From NCBI GenBank assembly GCA_036510065.1, contig DATCEO010000077.1:17758-81757 (forward strand): DNA of 64,000 bases. The letters are read 5' to 3'. Positions within the stretch are counted from its first letter, which is position 1, and the number at the start of each line of letters is the position of its first letter. Source of the DNA: DASUBV01 sp036510065. GTDB taxonomy: Bacteria > Actinomycetota > Actinomycetes > Streptosporangiales > Streptosporangiaceae. The notes below the pieces were generated by a model, which was given only the letters and a program-made list of their open reading frames with translations, was not told the DNA's origin and searched no databases. The translations under genes and the position numbers were made by a program. This document shows positions 45,344 through 54,025 of this stretch, piece by piece.

Positions 45344-45913
45344 CTATTCGTGCAGGAACGACTTCGCCACCGCGGCGAGCTCGTCCGGGCTGAACAGCTC
45401 GCTATCTTCCATCTCGTGGTGGCTCGGGTCGGCCAGCATGTAGACGTCCTCGCCGACCAGCCGCGCGTCCGGCGTGTACTTCCAGAACATCGCCATCGGC
45501 AGGTGCTGGGCGTACTGGGTGTCGTCGGGCTTGGCGATGTCCTGGCCTTCGGCGGCTAGCACCCGGCCGGTGGTGAACCGCACGAACGTGGAGTACGACG
45601 CGATCCCTCAGTCGTTTACCCAGCACGTGTGGTCCTGGAAGGTGCAGACCACCTCGTTGACGCCGTTGTAGTAGCCCTGCACCGCGTCCCGGCCCTCGTA
45701 GGTGGTCAGATCCGGACCCCACTTGACGTGATAGACCGGCTCGTCGACGGTCATGTCCGGCTGCAGGATCAGCCCGTCCTGGCCCGAGAACTCCAGGCCG
45801 GCGTGGCGCAGGAAGTTCTCGAGGATCGCCTTCCGGTGGGGATCCTTCTCCGCCTCGACCGCATCAGCGATGACTTGCATGCAGGCCCGAAATGCGTCTA
45901 GGTACGGGCTCAT
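45344..45913 (-). pseudogene. NTF2-like gene interrupted by an in-frame TGA
   Basis: ATG 45913 with GAGGAG upstream. The frame reads through DAFRACMQVIADAVEAEKDP and YNGVNEVVCTFQDHTCWVND, meets TGA at 45608-45610, then continues in the same frame as GIASYSTFVRFTTGRVLAAE to the natural stop at 45344. A Trp codon TGG changed to TGA would explain it. Repaired length is 189 aa, SnoaL/NTF2 fold. Convergent with TetR, and its promoter region carries operator copy 2, so it was the second target of the cluster regulator. Readthrough or sequencing error remain possible. Confidence 0.75.
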
Positions 45914-45982
45914 GAGGCACGCTCCTCAGCTCGGTTCGGCCGTCGCCATCGCAGTGTCTCACGGCCTCTCGGTCAGTTCAAT

Positions 45983-45997
45983 AGCGATCGCTCGCTA
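45983..45997. promoter_or_regulatory. Candidate TetR operator, copy 2
   Basis: Same 15-mer as 40281-40295, 70 nt upstream of the NTF2-like start. Flanks are T and A, as in AT-AGCGATCGCTCGCTA-AAG; an ideal dyad would be TAGCGAGCGATCGCTCGCTA, half of which is kept in both copies. Confidence 0.65.
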
Positions 45998-46243
45998 AAG
46001 TAACCTCGAAGCGCTAACGCCAGCCCGGCTGCCGCCGATCCCGACTTAGGGGTGCTACCGCTGCCCTGACTCATCCGGTGGGGTCACCGCGATCTCCGGA
46101 GCCGACTGAGGCGTGGCGTCCGGGGTCGCCGCCCCGGGCCGAGCTGGTCACTGTCGACTAGCGCGGTGTGGACGCCCCGGCCCAGCCCCAGGAAGCCTTG
46201 CCCCCGGAAGCGCGGGAGAGGCCATCCCGCGCGCGGCGGCCGT

Positions 46244-47623
46244 TTACTGCGCCGAGTCGGATGGACCGGTCAGGCACTGGACGGATTCGCCTGGCCAGCC
46301 GTCGTGCCGGCCGGCCGGCTGGAGCCGGGCGGGGGCCGGGTGCCGGTAGAAGTTCGGCGACTGGTCGAAGTCCTGGTAGGAGCGGTGGAAGACCGGGGTG
46401 GCGGAGGACGCGGCGGGCGGCACGATCCAGGTCCAGTCCGCCGGGCACGCCCGGCCCTCCCGCTGCTCCCGCTCCAGGTGCAGGAGGAAGCGCGCCGATT
46501 CGGTGTGATGGTCAGCGATCGTCACCCCGGCGGCGCTGAACGAGTGCAGGACCGCGAGGTTGAGCTCGGTGAGAGCCTTGTCTTTCCACAGCGTCCGGTC
46601 GCTGGCCATGGGCAGGCCCATGTGCCGGGCGATCACCGGCAGCTGGTCGTAGCGGCCGGTGTCACCCAGGTCGCGAGAGCCGATCTCCGTGCACATGTAC
46701 CAGCCGTTGAACGGCGCGGCGGGGTAGCACACGCCGCCTATCTCCAGGTACATGTCGCTGATCACCGGCACGGTATACCAGCGAAGCCCCAGGCCGGCGA
46801 ACCACCGAGCCTCCGGGTGCCCGATCCCGACCTCCAGGATCGCGTCGGCGGGCACCTCGTGCAGCGTGACCAGGCCGCCGGCCTCCTGCACCAGCAGCGG
46901 GAGGACGTCGAACCGGCCGCGCGGCCGGCCACCTGGCCAGCCGAGGTCACGGGCCAGGCCCGTGACGGCGGCGTTCGCCGGGTCCCCGATGACCGGGGCG
47001 CCGGCGGTCTGGTAGCCCGCGTAGCGGACCAGCTGCGAGTTGAGGATCCGCGGCCCCGGGCGGCCCGGCGCGTCCGGCGCGTACACGGTGATCATCGGCC
47101 GGATCCGGCCGCCGTTCGTCGCCTCCCGCAGGTGCGTGACCGACTCGGCGGCCACGTCCGGCGCCGCGGTGACCTCGCGGCGGTCGCGCACCCGCAGGCT
47201 CTGCCAGTACAGCCGCCCGATGCACCGGGAGCTGTTCCGCCAGGCCACCCGCGCGCCGAAGGTCAGCTCGGCCGGGGTATGCCAGTACGTGCCGGTCGCC
47301 TCGATCTCCTGCCGCACCTGCCGTAGCCGCCGGTCGGGCGGCCCCGCGCCCGTCTCGCCGTGGAACAGCGTGATGAACCGCTCCGCGCTGACCAGCAGGC
47401 TGTCCATCACCAGCGAGTCGGCACCAGCCAGTGACCCCGCAGCGGGCAGCGCCTCCCGGCCAGCAGCGAGGCCGGCCTCCGCCGCGTCCGCCGCCACCGG
47501 GCAGCCCAGGAAAGACGGGAGCACCGCGGACTCGCCGGGCGGCTCGTGGCCCCGGGCCCGGCCGCGCGACCGGCCGCGCCACCGGCCAGGACCCGGCAGG
47601 ATCCGGTCCAGGTTCAGACCCAC
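46244..47623 (-). CDS. nos: Nitric oxide synthase, oxygenase domain only (bacterial NOS)
   Basis: Oxidises L-arginine to citrulline and NO using haem and a pterin, relying on external reductases. 459 aa: an extra ~70-residue N-terminus, then the NOS domain. Haem thiolate Cys134 in WRNSSRCIGRLYW, the substrate-site stretch GFNGWYMCTEIGSRDL-type (here PFNGWYMCTEIGSRDLGDTG) and VTIADHHTESARFLLH are intact; no reductase domain. GTG 47623 with GGGAGG upstream. No thaxtomin-type neighbours, so a role in nitration, stress protection or signalling is open. About 380 nt separate it from the SARP gene on the same strand. Confidence 0.95.
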   Translation of the reverse strand: MGLNLDRILPGPGRWRGRSRGRARGHEPPGESAVLPSFLGCPVAADAAEAGLAAGREALPAAGSLAGADSLVMDSLLVSAERFITLFHGETGAGPPDRRLRQVRQEIEATGTYWHTPAELTFGARVAWRNSSRCIGRLYWQSLRVRDRREVTAAPDVAAESVTHLREATNGGRIRPMITVYAPDAPGRPGPRILNSQLVRYAGYQTAGAPVIGDPANAAVTGLARDLGWPGGRPRGRFDVLPLLVQEAGGLVTLHEVPADAILEVGIGHPEARWFAGLGLRWYTVPVISDMYLEIGGVCYPAAPFNGWYMCTEIGSRDLGDTGRYDQLPVIARHMGLPMASDRTLWKDKALTELNLAVLHSFSAAGVTIADHHTESARFLLHLEREQREGRACPADWTWIVPPAASSATPVFHRSYQDFDQSPNFYRHPAPARLQPAGRHDGWPGESVQCLTGPSDSAQ

Positions 47624-48005
47624 GCAGACCTCCCCGGATGGTTCCGAGCATCGGCTCCCCTGCTGGGGAACTTGGGCACCATCGTGTGGTACCAGCCTGG
47701 ACGGCTCCCTTGCATTCGCCTTGACGCCTACCTTGCACTGCAGGTCAGGGGCCCAGGCTGATGGTCGTCGGGACCGAGCTGGCGGCCCCAGCCTGTTCTG
47801 CGGGCGGTTCCTGCAGCTGATGGTGTGGGAGCCTCAGGTCCGGACCTGCCGGCTGAGCATCGCCGAAGCTGCGCACGTTGCTCAACGTCGAGGAGGTGAT
47901 CAAGGACGCGCCCGAGGACACCGCCCTAGCGCAGGACGTCGACCTGAGCGCGATCCGCCGCCTGGTCTTGACGGCCCTGCCGGCCAGACCGGCACGGCCG
48001 GCGGG
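47624..48005. other. Intergenic region between NOS and SARP genes
   Basis: About 380 nt. The plus strand from about 47870 reads LRTLLNVEEVIKDAPEDTAL and on to a TAG at 48007, plausibly the tail of a lost gene, but it has no start or identifiable family. The NOS promoter should lie here. Confidence 0.4.
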
Positions 48006-51000
48006 CTAGGAGATGCGCAGGGCGAAGCCGGGGTCCATGGTCTCGATGCGGATCTTCGCGGACTCTGCCTCTGGCACCCCGAGCCGTTCGAAGATGTCCA
48101 GCGCCTGCCGGAAGACAATCCGCGCCGCATCCGGCCGCTCGGTGTTGAGCGTTGACTCGGCGATTCCCTCGAGGATCTTGCCTTCCTCGTACAGGTCGCC
48201 GATCTCCCGGGCCAGCCGCAGCGCGGTCTGGTAGTGATCAAGCGCCTCACCGTACCGGCCTGACCCGCGATGGATGTCGGCGGTCCGGCGCAGCGCGATC
48301 AGCTGATGGGACAGGTTGCCGATTTCCTCGGCAATCAGCCGCGACTTCTGGTGATAAATGAGCGCCTCGTCATAGCATGCCGCACTCTGATAAATGGCAC
48401 CAATGTCATTGAGCACGTCGGCCTCATCCGGCAGATCGCCGATGCTGCGGTAAATCGCCAGCGCCCGCCGGCAGGCAGCCAGGCCTTCCTCGTAACTGCC
48501 CTTGTAATGGTGCACGGTGCCAATGTTGTGGCACAGGATGGCCTCATTCTGCGCTCCGCCTATGTCCCTGAATATCTGCAGAGACTCCTGGTAGGCCTCA
48601 AGCGCGTCCCGGTGATAACCGCAGTACAGCTGCATCCGCCCCAGGTTATTCAGCGTTTTTGCTTCCCCGCGCCGGTCACCGGCGCTGCGATACAGCGAAA
48701 GCGCCTCACGCAGGTGAGCCAGCGCCTCGGGGTAGCGGCCCAGCTGCGTGCAGGCGATCCCCGAATGGCTTAAGGTTCCAGCCACGCCGCGCTGGTCCGC
48801 GGCGGCGCCGTACAGGATCCTGGCCTCGTGGAAATAGGCGAGTGCCTCGCGGGACCGGGCGGCGCGCTGGTGCGCCATGCCGATCTGGTCCAGGGCCTCG
48901 GCCTCGCCTCTCCGGTCGCTCAGCGACCGGTAGACCGCCGCGGCCTCCTCCGCCAGGGGCAGTGACGCCTCTTGCCGTCCGATCTGCTGCCGCACGGCGC
49001 TGAGGTCCAGCGCCGCCTGCGCGATCCGGGCTGGATCAGCCAGCTCGCGGCAGGCCTGCAGGGCCAGGGTATGGGCCGGGATGGCCTCGTCCCAGAACGC
49101 CCGGATCTCCAGGAACTCGGCCAGCAGGTGGGTGAGATCGGCGCACTTTTGCTTCCACTCGTGCCTGCCCGCATGCTGCGCGGCCTGCAGGATGTTGCGC
49201 CACTCCGACTCCAGCCAGCCTGCCGCGTCTTCCTGGGTGCCCAGAGCCGGGGTGGCGGCTGGCAGGTGAGTGACGGGCACGGGCGGCGTCCGGCGCCGGA
49301 AGGGATGCAGGACCCGGTCAGCCTGGTCGGCCACGTGCAGGTAGTAGTCCAGGAGCCGGCCGACCGCCTGCCGCTGCTCAGCCTCGGGGGCATCACGCGC
49401 GGCGCGGACGGCCGCATAGCCGCGGATGAGGTCGTGGAAGCGGAACTGGCCGTCCGCAGCCCGGGCCAGCAGGTGATGATCGAGCAGGGTGGCGAGGGCT
49501 TTCTCGGCCTCGGCCAGGGTGCAGCCGACCAGGGCGGCCGCAGCCGGCAGGCTGACGGACGCGCACGGACCGAGGCCCAGCCGCCGGAAGAACCGCTGAT
49601 GGTCGGGTTCCAGCGCCCGGTAGGACAGGTCGAAGGCGGAGATCACCTCCGGGCTGGCCGCGCCTGCGCCGCCCAGCGGCGCGGGCGACTGTGAGAGTTC
49701 CTCGACCAGGTCGGCGAGCCCGAGCGAGCGGTCGTGCGCGAGCCGGCCCGCGGTGAGCTGGATCGCGAGCGGCAGGCGCCCGCACAGTTCCACGACCGCG
49801 GCCACCTTATCGACGTCCCGGGCCCGGCCCTCGCCCGCGATCCGCCGGAACAGCGTGGTCGCGTCGTCGACGGACAGGACGTCGAGGGTCAGCGGGCGCG
49901 CGCTCCCGAGGGCGGGCAGCCGGCGCCGGGTGGTGATGAGGATGAGGCAGCGGCCCGCCACCGGCAGGAGCGGCCGGATCTGGTCGTGCCGGGCCGCGTC
50001 GTCGAGGATGACGACGAGGCGGCGGCGGCTCAGCTGGGCTCGCCACAGCGCGACGCGCTCGCCGATGGTGTCCGGTATCTGGGTCGCCGGCACCGACAGC
50101 ATCCGGAGCAGCCGGTGCAGCGCCTCGGCCGCGTCGAGCGAGGGGCTGCCCGGATCGTGGGAGTGCAGGTTGAGGAAGAACGTCCCGTCCGGGTACTGCT
50201 CGCTGACCTGGCGGGCCGCGTGGACAGCCAGCGCGGTCTTTCCCACGCCCGGCATGCCCTCGATCACGGCCACCCGGGGGAAACTGGCGTCCGCCCGGGT
50301 GAGCAGCCCGAGTTCCTCGTCCCGGCCCACGAATTCCGCCGTACTGGGCGGCAGGGTGTCGGGCCGGAAACCCCGGCCCGGCCGCTGGTCGGCCGTTCTG
50401 GCGGCCAGCTGCGGGTCGCGGCCCAGGATGCGCTGATGGAGCTCGGACAGCATCGGGCCCGGCTCTGTTCCCTGCTCGTCGATGAGGCGGCTGCGGGTGT
50501 CCCGGTAGAGGCTCAGGGCGTCGCCGGGCCGGCCGCTCCAGTAGAGGGCGGTCATCTGGTGGGCGATGAACGTCTCATCTAACGGATACTGAGCCAGCAG
50601 ATGCCGAAGCTCGCCCACCAGCTCGGCGTGCCGGCCAAGCTCCAGCTCGCACTCGACGCGCTCCAGGAGGGCCGCCCGGCGCTCCTCTTCGAGACCATCA
50701 CGCATTCTGCCGACCCAGTCGCCGCCGATCCCCGCCAGGGCCTGGCCGCGCCACAGGCCGTCCGCCTCGCGCAGCAGGTCGGCCGCGTGATCGTAGTCAC
50801 CGCTCGCGGTCAGCGCGCCTGCCTGCCGGCGAAGGCGGCGGAACTGATGCAGGTCGACCACCTCGGGGTCGACGTCCAGCACGTAGCCGCGGGCGCGCCC
50901 CGCTAGCTGCACGCTGTCGCCCAGGGCATCCCGCAGTGACGCCCGGAGCCTGGCGATGTAGACCGACAGGCTCTCCCGGGCCTTCGGCGGCGGCCGCGTA

Positions 51001-51152
51001 TCCCAGAGCCGGTCAATGAGCGTGTCGACCGGCACGATCGTCCGTGGCGTCAGCAGGAGCATGGCCAGGACGCTCCGCGCCCTGGCTGGTCCAAGATCCT
51101 GCCGCTGTCCAGCCGACCAGAGCTCAATCGGTCCTAGCGCCCGGAATTCCAT
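48006..51152 (-). CDS. AfsR/SARP-family regulator with NB-ARC and TPR domains
   Basis: 1,048 aa. Order: OmpR-like winged helix (about 1-90), bacterial transcriptional activation domain (about 95-245), STAND-type NTPase with P-loop EGMPGVGKTALAV (about 299-306) and Walker B LVVILDDAA, then a helical region and about eight TPR units (about 700-1040). This is the AfsR architecture: activators of secondary metabolism switched by nucleotide and phosphorylation. ATG 51152 gives the family start MEFRALGPIEL; a TTG further upstream is less likely. No afsS-like gene adjoins; a small membrane-anchored peptide gene is divergent. Confidence 0.93.
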   Translation of the reverse strand: MEFRALGPIELWSAGQRQDLGPARARSVLAMLLLTPRTIVPVDTLIDRLWDTRPPPKARESLSVYIARLRASLRDALGDSVQLAGRARGYVLDVDPEVVDLHQFRRLRRQAGALTASGDYDHAADLLREADGLWRGQALAGIGGDWVGRMRDGLEEERRAALLERVECELELGRHAELVGELRHLLAQYPLDETFIAHQMTALYWSGRPGDALSLYRDTRSRLIDEQGTEPGPMLSELHQRILGRDPQLAARTADQRPGRGFRPDTLPPSTAEFVGRDEELGLLTRADASFPRVAVIEGMPGVGKTALAVHAARQVSEQYPDGTFFLNLHSHDPGSPSLDAAEALHRLLRMLSVPATQIPDTIGERVALWRAQLSRRRLVVILDDAARHDQIRPLLPVAGRCLILITTRRRLPALGSARPLTLDVLSVDDATTLFRRIAGEGRARDVDKVAAVVELCGRLPLAIQLTAGRLAHDRSLGLADLVEELSQSPAPLGGAGAASPEVISAFDLSYRALEPDHQRFFRRLGLGPCASVSLPAAAALVGCTLAEAEKALATLLDHHLLARAADGQFRFHDLIRGYAAVRAARDAPEAEQRQAVGRLLDYYLHVADQADRVLHPFRRRTPPVPVTHLPAATPALGTQEDAAGWLESEWRNILQAAQHAGRHEWKQKCADLTHLLAEFLEIRAFWDEAIPAHTLALQACRELADPARIAQAALDLSAVRQQIGRQEASLPLAEEAAAVYRSLSDRRGEAEALDQIGMAHQRAARSREALAYFHEARILYGAAADQRGVAGTLSHSGIACTQLGRYPEALAHLREALSLYRSAGDRRGEAKTLNNLGRMQLYCGYHRDALEAYQESLQIFRDIGGAQNEAILCHNIGTVHHYKGSYEEGLAACRRALAIYRSIGDLPDEADVLNDIGAIYQSAACYDEALIYHQKSRLIAEEIGNLSHQLIALRRTADIHRGSGRYGEALDHYQTALRLAREIGDLYEEGKILEGIAESTLNTERPDAARIVFRQALDIFERLGVPEAESAKIRIETMDPGFALRIS

Positions 51153-51633
51153 GATCGCCTTGCATCTTCTACCGCTCGCGGACAAGGTCGCATCTGATAC
51201 CTGAACGATGTGCCGAGGCTTTGCATCGCGTCAATACCCATCGTCGGCATTTCCCACCCGTATCCTAAGAGAAATAGGTGAACAGGAGAATACTACCGCG
51301 CCGGCCGCTAGCAATTGGGTGCGCAATTTGCAGTGCAACACATGGGCAGCCCCAGGGGCGGTCGGCAATGCCGTGTTACGCCGTATTTAATTAGCGGCCC
51401 GCCCCGGCCCGCGTTACAGGCGATGCTGGTGCTGCCTTTCGGGACAGGATACGGCTTCTGAGGCTCCCGTTATTAATGGGATTTGGTAAAGGGCACCCAC
51501 GGGGCCTGCCCCACGATGTCGCGCCGATCGGCCCGAATGTCCCATCCCGAGATGGATAGTGGTGTAGCTTCTCTCTTCAAGAGACGGTGCAACGCCCTCT
51601 GCAATTTGCGTTGCCGATGAGAGGAACTCCCCC
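51153..51633. promoter_or_regulatory. Long divergent regulatory region with repeated GCAATTTGC
   Basis: 480 nt, AT-richer than neighbours, between the SARP gene and the small peptide gene. GCAATTTGC occurs at 51323-51331 and 51601-51609; GCAACGC (51589-51595) and GCGTTGC (51608-51614) form an inverted repeat just upstream of the peptide gene's ribosome binding site. SARP proteins bind short direct repeats near -35, so these are candidate sites. No gene recognised. Confidence 0.45.
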
Positions 51634-51876
51634 ATGAACGCTCATAGGTGGTTAGCTCACGTCGTCATGCGGACCGCGGGATCGGCTCACGGCGCGTCCG
51701 GTAGGCATTCGGCCCCGCCGGCTCGCGGCCGGGTGGCCCGCGGGATCCTGATGCTGGCTCTCGTGTTCGGAAGCCTCGGTGCCGTTGTGGCGGTATCGGC
51801 AGGCCACGGCGCCGGCCATGCGGGCACGACGCAGGTCAGCGCCCTCCACAAGATTCCGCATCCCTGGATGTACTAA
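51634..51876 (+). CDS. Small membrane-anchored or exported peptide, unknown
   Basis: 80 aa. Basic N-terminal 37 residues, one hydrophobic helix (about 38-56: ILMLALVFGSLGAVVAVSAG), then a short outside segment ending HKIPHPWMY. ATG 51634 is preceded by GAGAGGAAC. Not recognised; it is not an AfsS-type repeat protein. Position, divergent from the SARP regulator behind a long control region, suggests a SARP target, possibly a secreted signal or a sensor partner. Confidence 0.65.
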   Translation: MNAHRWLAHVVMRTAGSAHGASGRHSAPPARGRVARGILMLALVFGSLGAVVAVSAGHGAGHAGTTQVSALHKIPHPWMY

Positions 51877-51879
51877 GCC

Positions 51880-52335
51880 AGGGTCGGTCCCCGAATCGCA
51901 CCCTGGGTCGGCCGCCAGGATGGCCAGCCGCTCGAGGCGGGGGCGCGCGGCCGCGAGCATCTCGCGGACTCCGGCCGGCGGCGCCCACTGGTGCAGCGCG
52001 CCCAGCGCGGTTCCCAGGCTGATCACGGCCTCCTGGCGCAGGCGGCCGGTCAGGCGCGGCCAGGCCAGGTCCAGGCGCTCACCCGCCAGCCGCTCCAGCA
52101 CTAGCCAGGTCAGGTCGCCAGCCCGCCCCGCGGTCAGGGCCACGGCGTGCGGCAGCGACGCGAGCAGAGCCCACTCGCGCAGCAGCCGCTCCCGGTCACC
52201 GCGCCAGCACACCCGCAGCACGAACCGGCCGGTCATCCAGGTGTCGTTCGACCAGCTCTCCACCAGAATCGCGCCGCCCAGATCGACCGGCACGGCGCCG
52301 CCGATGACAGCCAAGCGGGCAGCAGCATCGTTCAT
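51880..52335 (-). pseudogene. 3'-truncated phosphotransferase-family gene
   Basis: From ATG 52335 about 150 codons resemble the N-lobe and linker of aminoglycoside-phosphotransferase-like proteins (LVESWSNDTWMTGRFVLRVC, TWLVLERLAGERLDLAWPRL, TALGALHQWAPP). The catalytic HGD and DWE motifs that should follow are absent: coding similarity ends where the convergent peptide gene begins (51876), and the frame drifts to a stop at 51652 inside it. A deletion removed the 3' half. Confidence 0.65.
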
Positions 52336-52342
52336 GACCCGC

Positions 52343-52729
52343 TCAGCGTAACGGCGGCCCGTCAACGAACGTCGCCAGCGGCTGACCGGTTTCGACGAGG
52401 TAGGTGGAGAGCATCCGGCCCGTGCCGGGACCGATATCCAGCGCGTTATGCGGGGTACGGGGCGGCATGAGGAAGGGGTCACCGGCCTCCAGGGTCAGGG
52501 CATCCTGTCCCTGAATCATCATCCGCACTGTCCCGGCCAGGATGTATCCCACTTCCTCGCCCGGATGGATGTGCCAGCCCGACTCGACGCCGCACGGGAT
52601 CTCGGTCAGCACCTGCACGATCTGCCGGCCGGGAATCGAGGATGCGGCGCGCTGGAGCTCGGTGCGCTTGAGCTTTCCCGCCAGCGCGTCGTCCGGCTGC
52701 GGCGAGTTCGTCAGGGGCGCAGACGACAT
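52343..52729 (-). CDS. Cupin-domain protein
   Basis: 128 aa, single cupin barrel. Metal-binding motif 1 GWHIHPGEEVGYILAG (two His, one Glu) and motif 2 PPRTPHNA with a further His. Preceded by AGGAGG. Function could be a small dioxygenase, isomerase or binding protein. It lies 24 nt downstream of the alpha/beta hydrolase gene on the same strand, so the two are probably co-transcribed. Confidence 0.9.
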   Translation of the reverse strand: MSSAPLTNSPQPDDALAGKLKRTELQRAASSIPGRQIVQVLTEIPCGVESGWHIHPGEEVGYILAGTVRMMIQGQDALTLEAGDPFLMPPRTPHNALDIGPGTGRMLSTYLVETGQPLATFVDGPPLR

Positions 52730-52752
52730 GGCCGGCCTCCTAGTCGATGGAC

Positions 52753-53490
52753 TCAGGCTACGGACTGCAGCGCTTTCATGATTGTGTCGGTGACCACCTG
52801 GGGCTGCGAGATCATGATCACGTGCGATCCCTCGACCTCGGTAATCTGGGCCTTGGCTCGCTTGGCCATGGACAGCACGACGTCCGCGCCGGCCGCCTTG
52901 TCCCCGGTCGCGACCACCGCCCAGGCGGGAAGGTGCTTCCACGCCGCCGGGCCGTTCTCCTCGCCGAAAGCGGCGGCCGCGACGGGCCGCTGCGCGGCGC
53001 ACAATATCGCGGCATCCCTGGCCGGGAGATCGCCGGCGAATGCGTCGTGGAACGCGGCCGCGTCGATGGAGAACTCGACTTCGGTCCCGGAACCTGAGAC
53101 GGCGGGGTAGTTCGATGGGCGGATGGCGGCATTCAGCACACTGTCAGTGGAGCCTGCCTCGATGTCCTGCAGCTTCTCGCCCTCGTCTGGGGCGAACGCG
53201 GCCACGTAGACCAGGCCGACGACGTTGCCCGCGTCCGTGGCGGCGTTCGTGATGATGGCGCCCCCATAGGAATGGCCGACCGCCAGGACCCGTCCCGGGA
53301 TCTGGCTGAGGACACTCGCGACATAGGCGGAGTCGGCGGCGATGCCGCGCAGCGGATTGACGATGGCCCGGACCGGGATGTCGGCAGCCTGCAGTCTTTC
53401 GATCACGCCGGCCCAGCCGGAACCGTCAGCGAAGGCGCCATGAACCAGGACGACGGTCACGGCACCGTTACCGGAGCTGGCCTCGGTCAT
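52753..53490 (-). CDS. Alpha/beta hydrolase
   Basis: 245 aa. VVLVHGAFADGSGW (oxyanion loop), nucleophile elbow GHSYGGAI and a late His in EGSHVIMISQPQ fit the soluble alpha/beta hydrolase fold of the EstC/haloperoxidase-like group. ATG 53490 with AGGGGAAA upstream is preferred over the longer frame to 53571. No signal peptide. Substrate unknown. Confidence 0.92.
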   Translation of the reverse strand: MTEASSGNGAVTVVLVHGAFADGSGWAGVIERLQAADIPVRAIVNPLRGIAADSAYVASVLSQIPGRVLAVGHSYGGAIITNAATDAGNVVGLVYVAAFAPDEGEKLQDIEAGSTDSVLNAAIRPSNYPAVSGSGTEVEFSIDAAAFHDAFAGDLPARDAAILCAAQRPVAAAAFGEENGPAAWKHLPAWAVVATGDKAAGADVVLSMAKRAKAQITEVEGSHVIMISQPQVVTDTIMKALQSVA

Positions 53491-53689
53491 CGGTGATTTC
53501 CCCTTACCAGTAGGCGGCATAGCGGCATGCCTGCACAACGTGATCGCGCCCCATAGGCCGCAAGGATTCAAGAGGAATTCGAGGATTCGCCACTTGACGG
53601 ACTGGCGACGAGATGGGTGATCAGCCTGGGACCAGGCCTAATGTCCCTCCACCCTCGCACCGTACCCGCTGGATGGCAAGGTACTGCCG

Positions 53690-53705
53690 CGGGTCATATG
53701 ACCCG
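53690..53705. promoter_or_regulatory. 16-bp perfect palindrome upstream of vapBC
   Basis: CGGGTCATATGACCCG, about 100 nt before the antitoxin gene, in the divergent region next to the hydrolase promoter. Candidate operator for an unknown factor. Confidence 0.45.
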
Positions 53706-53754
53706 GACCTGCCGCCAGTCATGCGGCAGGCGCCCTCACTTCGTCCACACAATA

Positions 53755-53787
53755 TTGATGACATATACTGGTGGCGTACATCATCAA
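53755..53787 (+). promoter_or_regulatory. Inverted repeat overlapping the vapBC promoter
   Basis: Arms TTGATGA (53755-53761) and TCATCAA (53781-53787) flank a -10-like TATACT (53763-53768). VapBC systems repress themselves through such inverted repeats; this is the probable autoregulatory site. Confidence 0.6.
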
Positions 53788-53803
53788 CAACGCGAGGCGG
53801 CTG

Positions 53804-54025
53804 ATGGCGCTAACCCAGATCGACATCGACGAAGACGCCCTTGCCGAGGCCATGCGGCTGTCCGGAGCGAAGACGAAGAAGGAAACGGTCAACGTTGCGC
53901 TGCGGGAGTTCGCCGCCCGGCACCGCCGGATCGCGGCCCTAGAGCACTACGCGACGCTGGCGGCAGACTGGGATTTCGAGGGATGGGAGCACCGCCGGGC
54001 GGCTGAGAAAGACCCGGCGGCGTGA
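53804..54025 (+). CDS. vapB: VapB-type antitoxin
   Basis: 73 aa from ATG 53804 (GAGGCGG upstream); an in-frame GTG at 53771 would overlap the operator. The N-terminal half TQIDIDEDALAEAMRLSGAK, TKKETVNVALREFAARH is the VapB ribbon-helix-helix-like DNA-binding region; the C-terminal Trp/Glu-rich part (WDFEGWEHRRAAE) would wrap the toxin. Overlaps the toxin by 4 nt. Confidence 0.93.
   Translation: MALTQIDIDEDALAEAMRLSGAKTKKETVNVALREFAARHRRIAALEHYATLAADWDFEGWEHRRAAEKDPAA

Noticed and set aside
45344..45913. Selenocysteine decoding of the in-frame TGA
   Set aside because: No downstream stem-loop of SECIS type was apparent and the family is not known to use selenocysteine; a Trp codon mutation is simpler.
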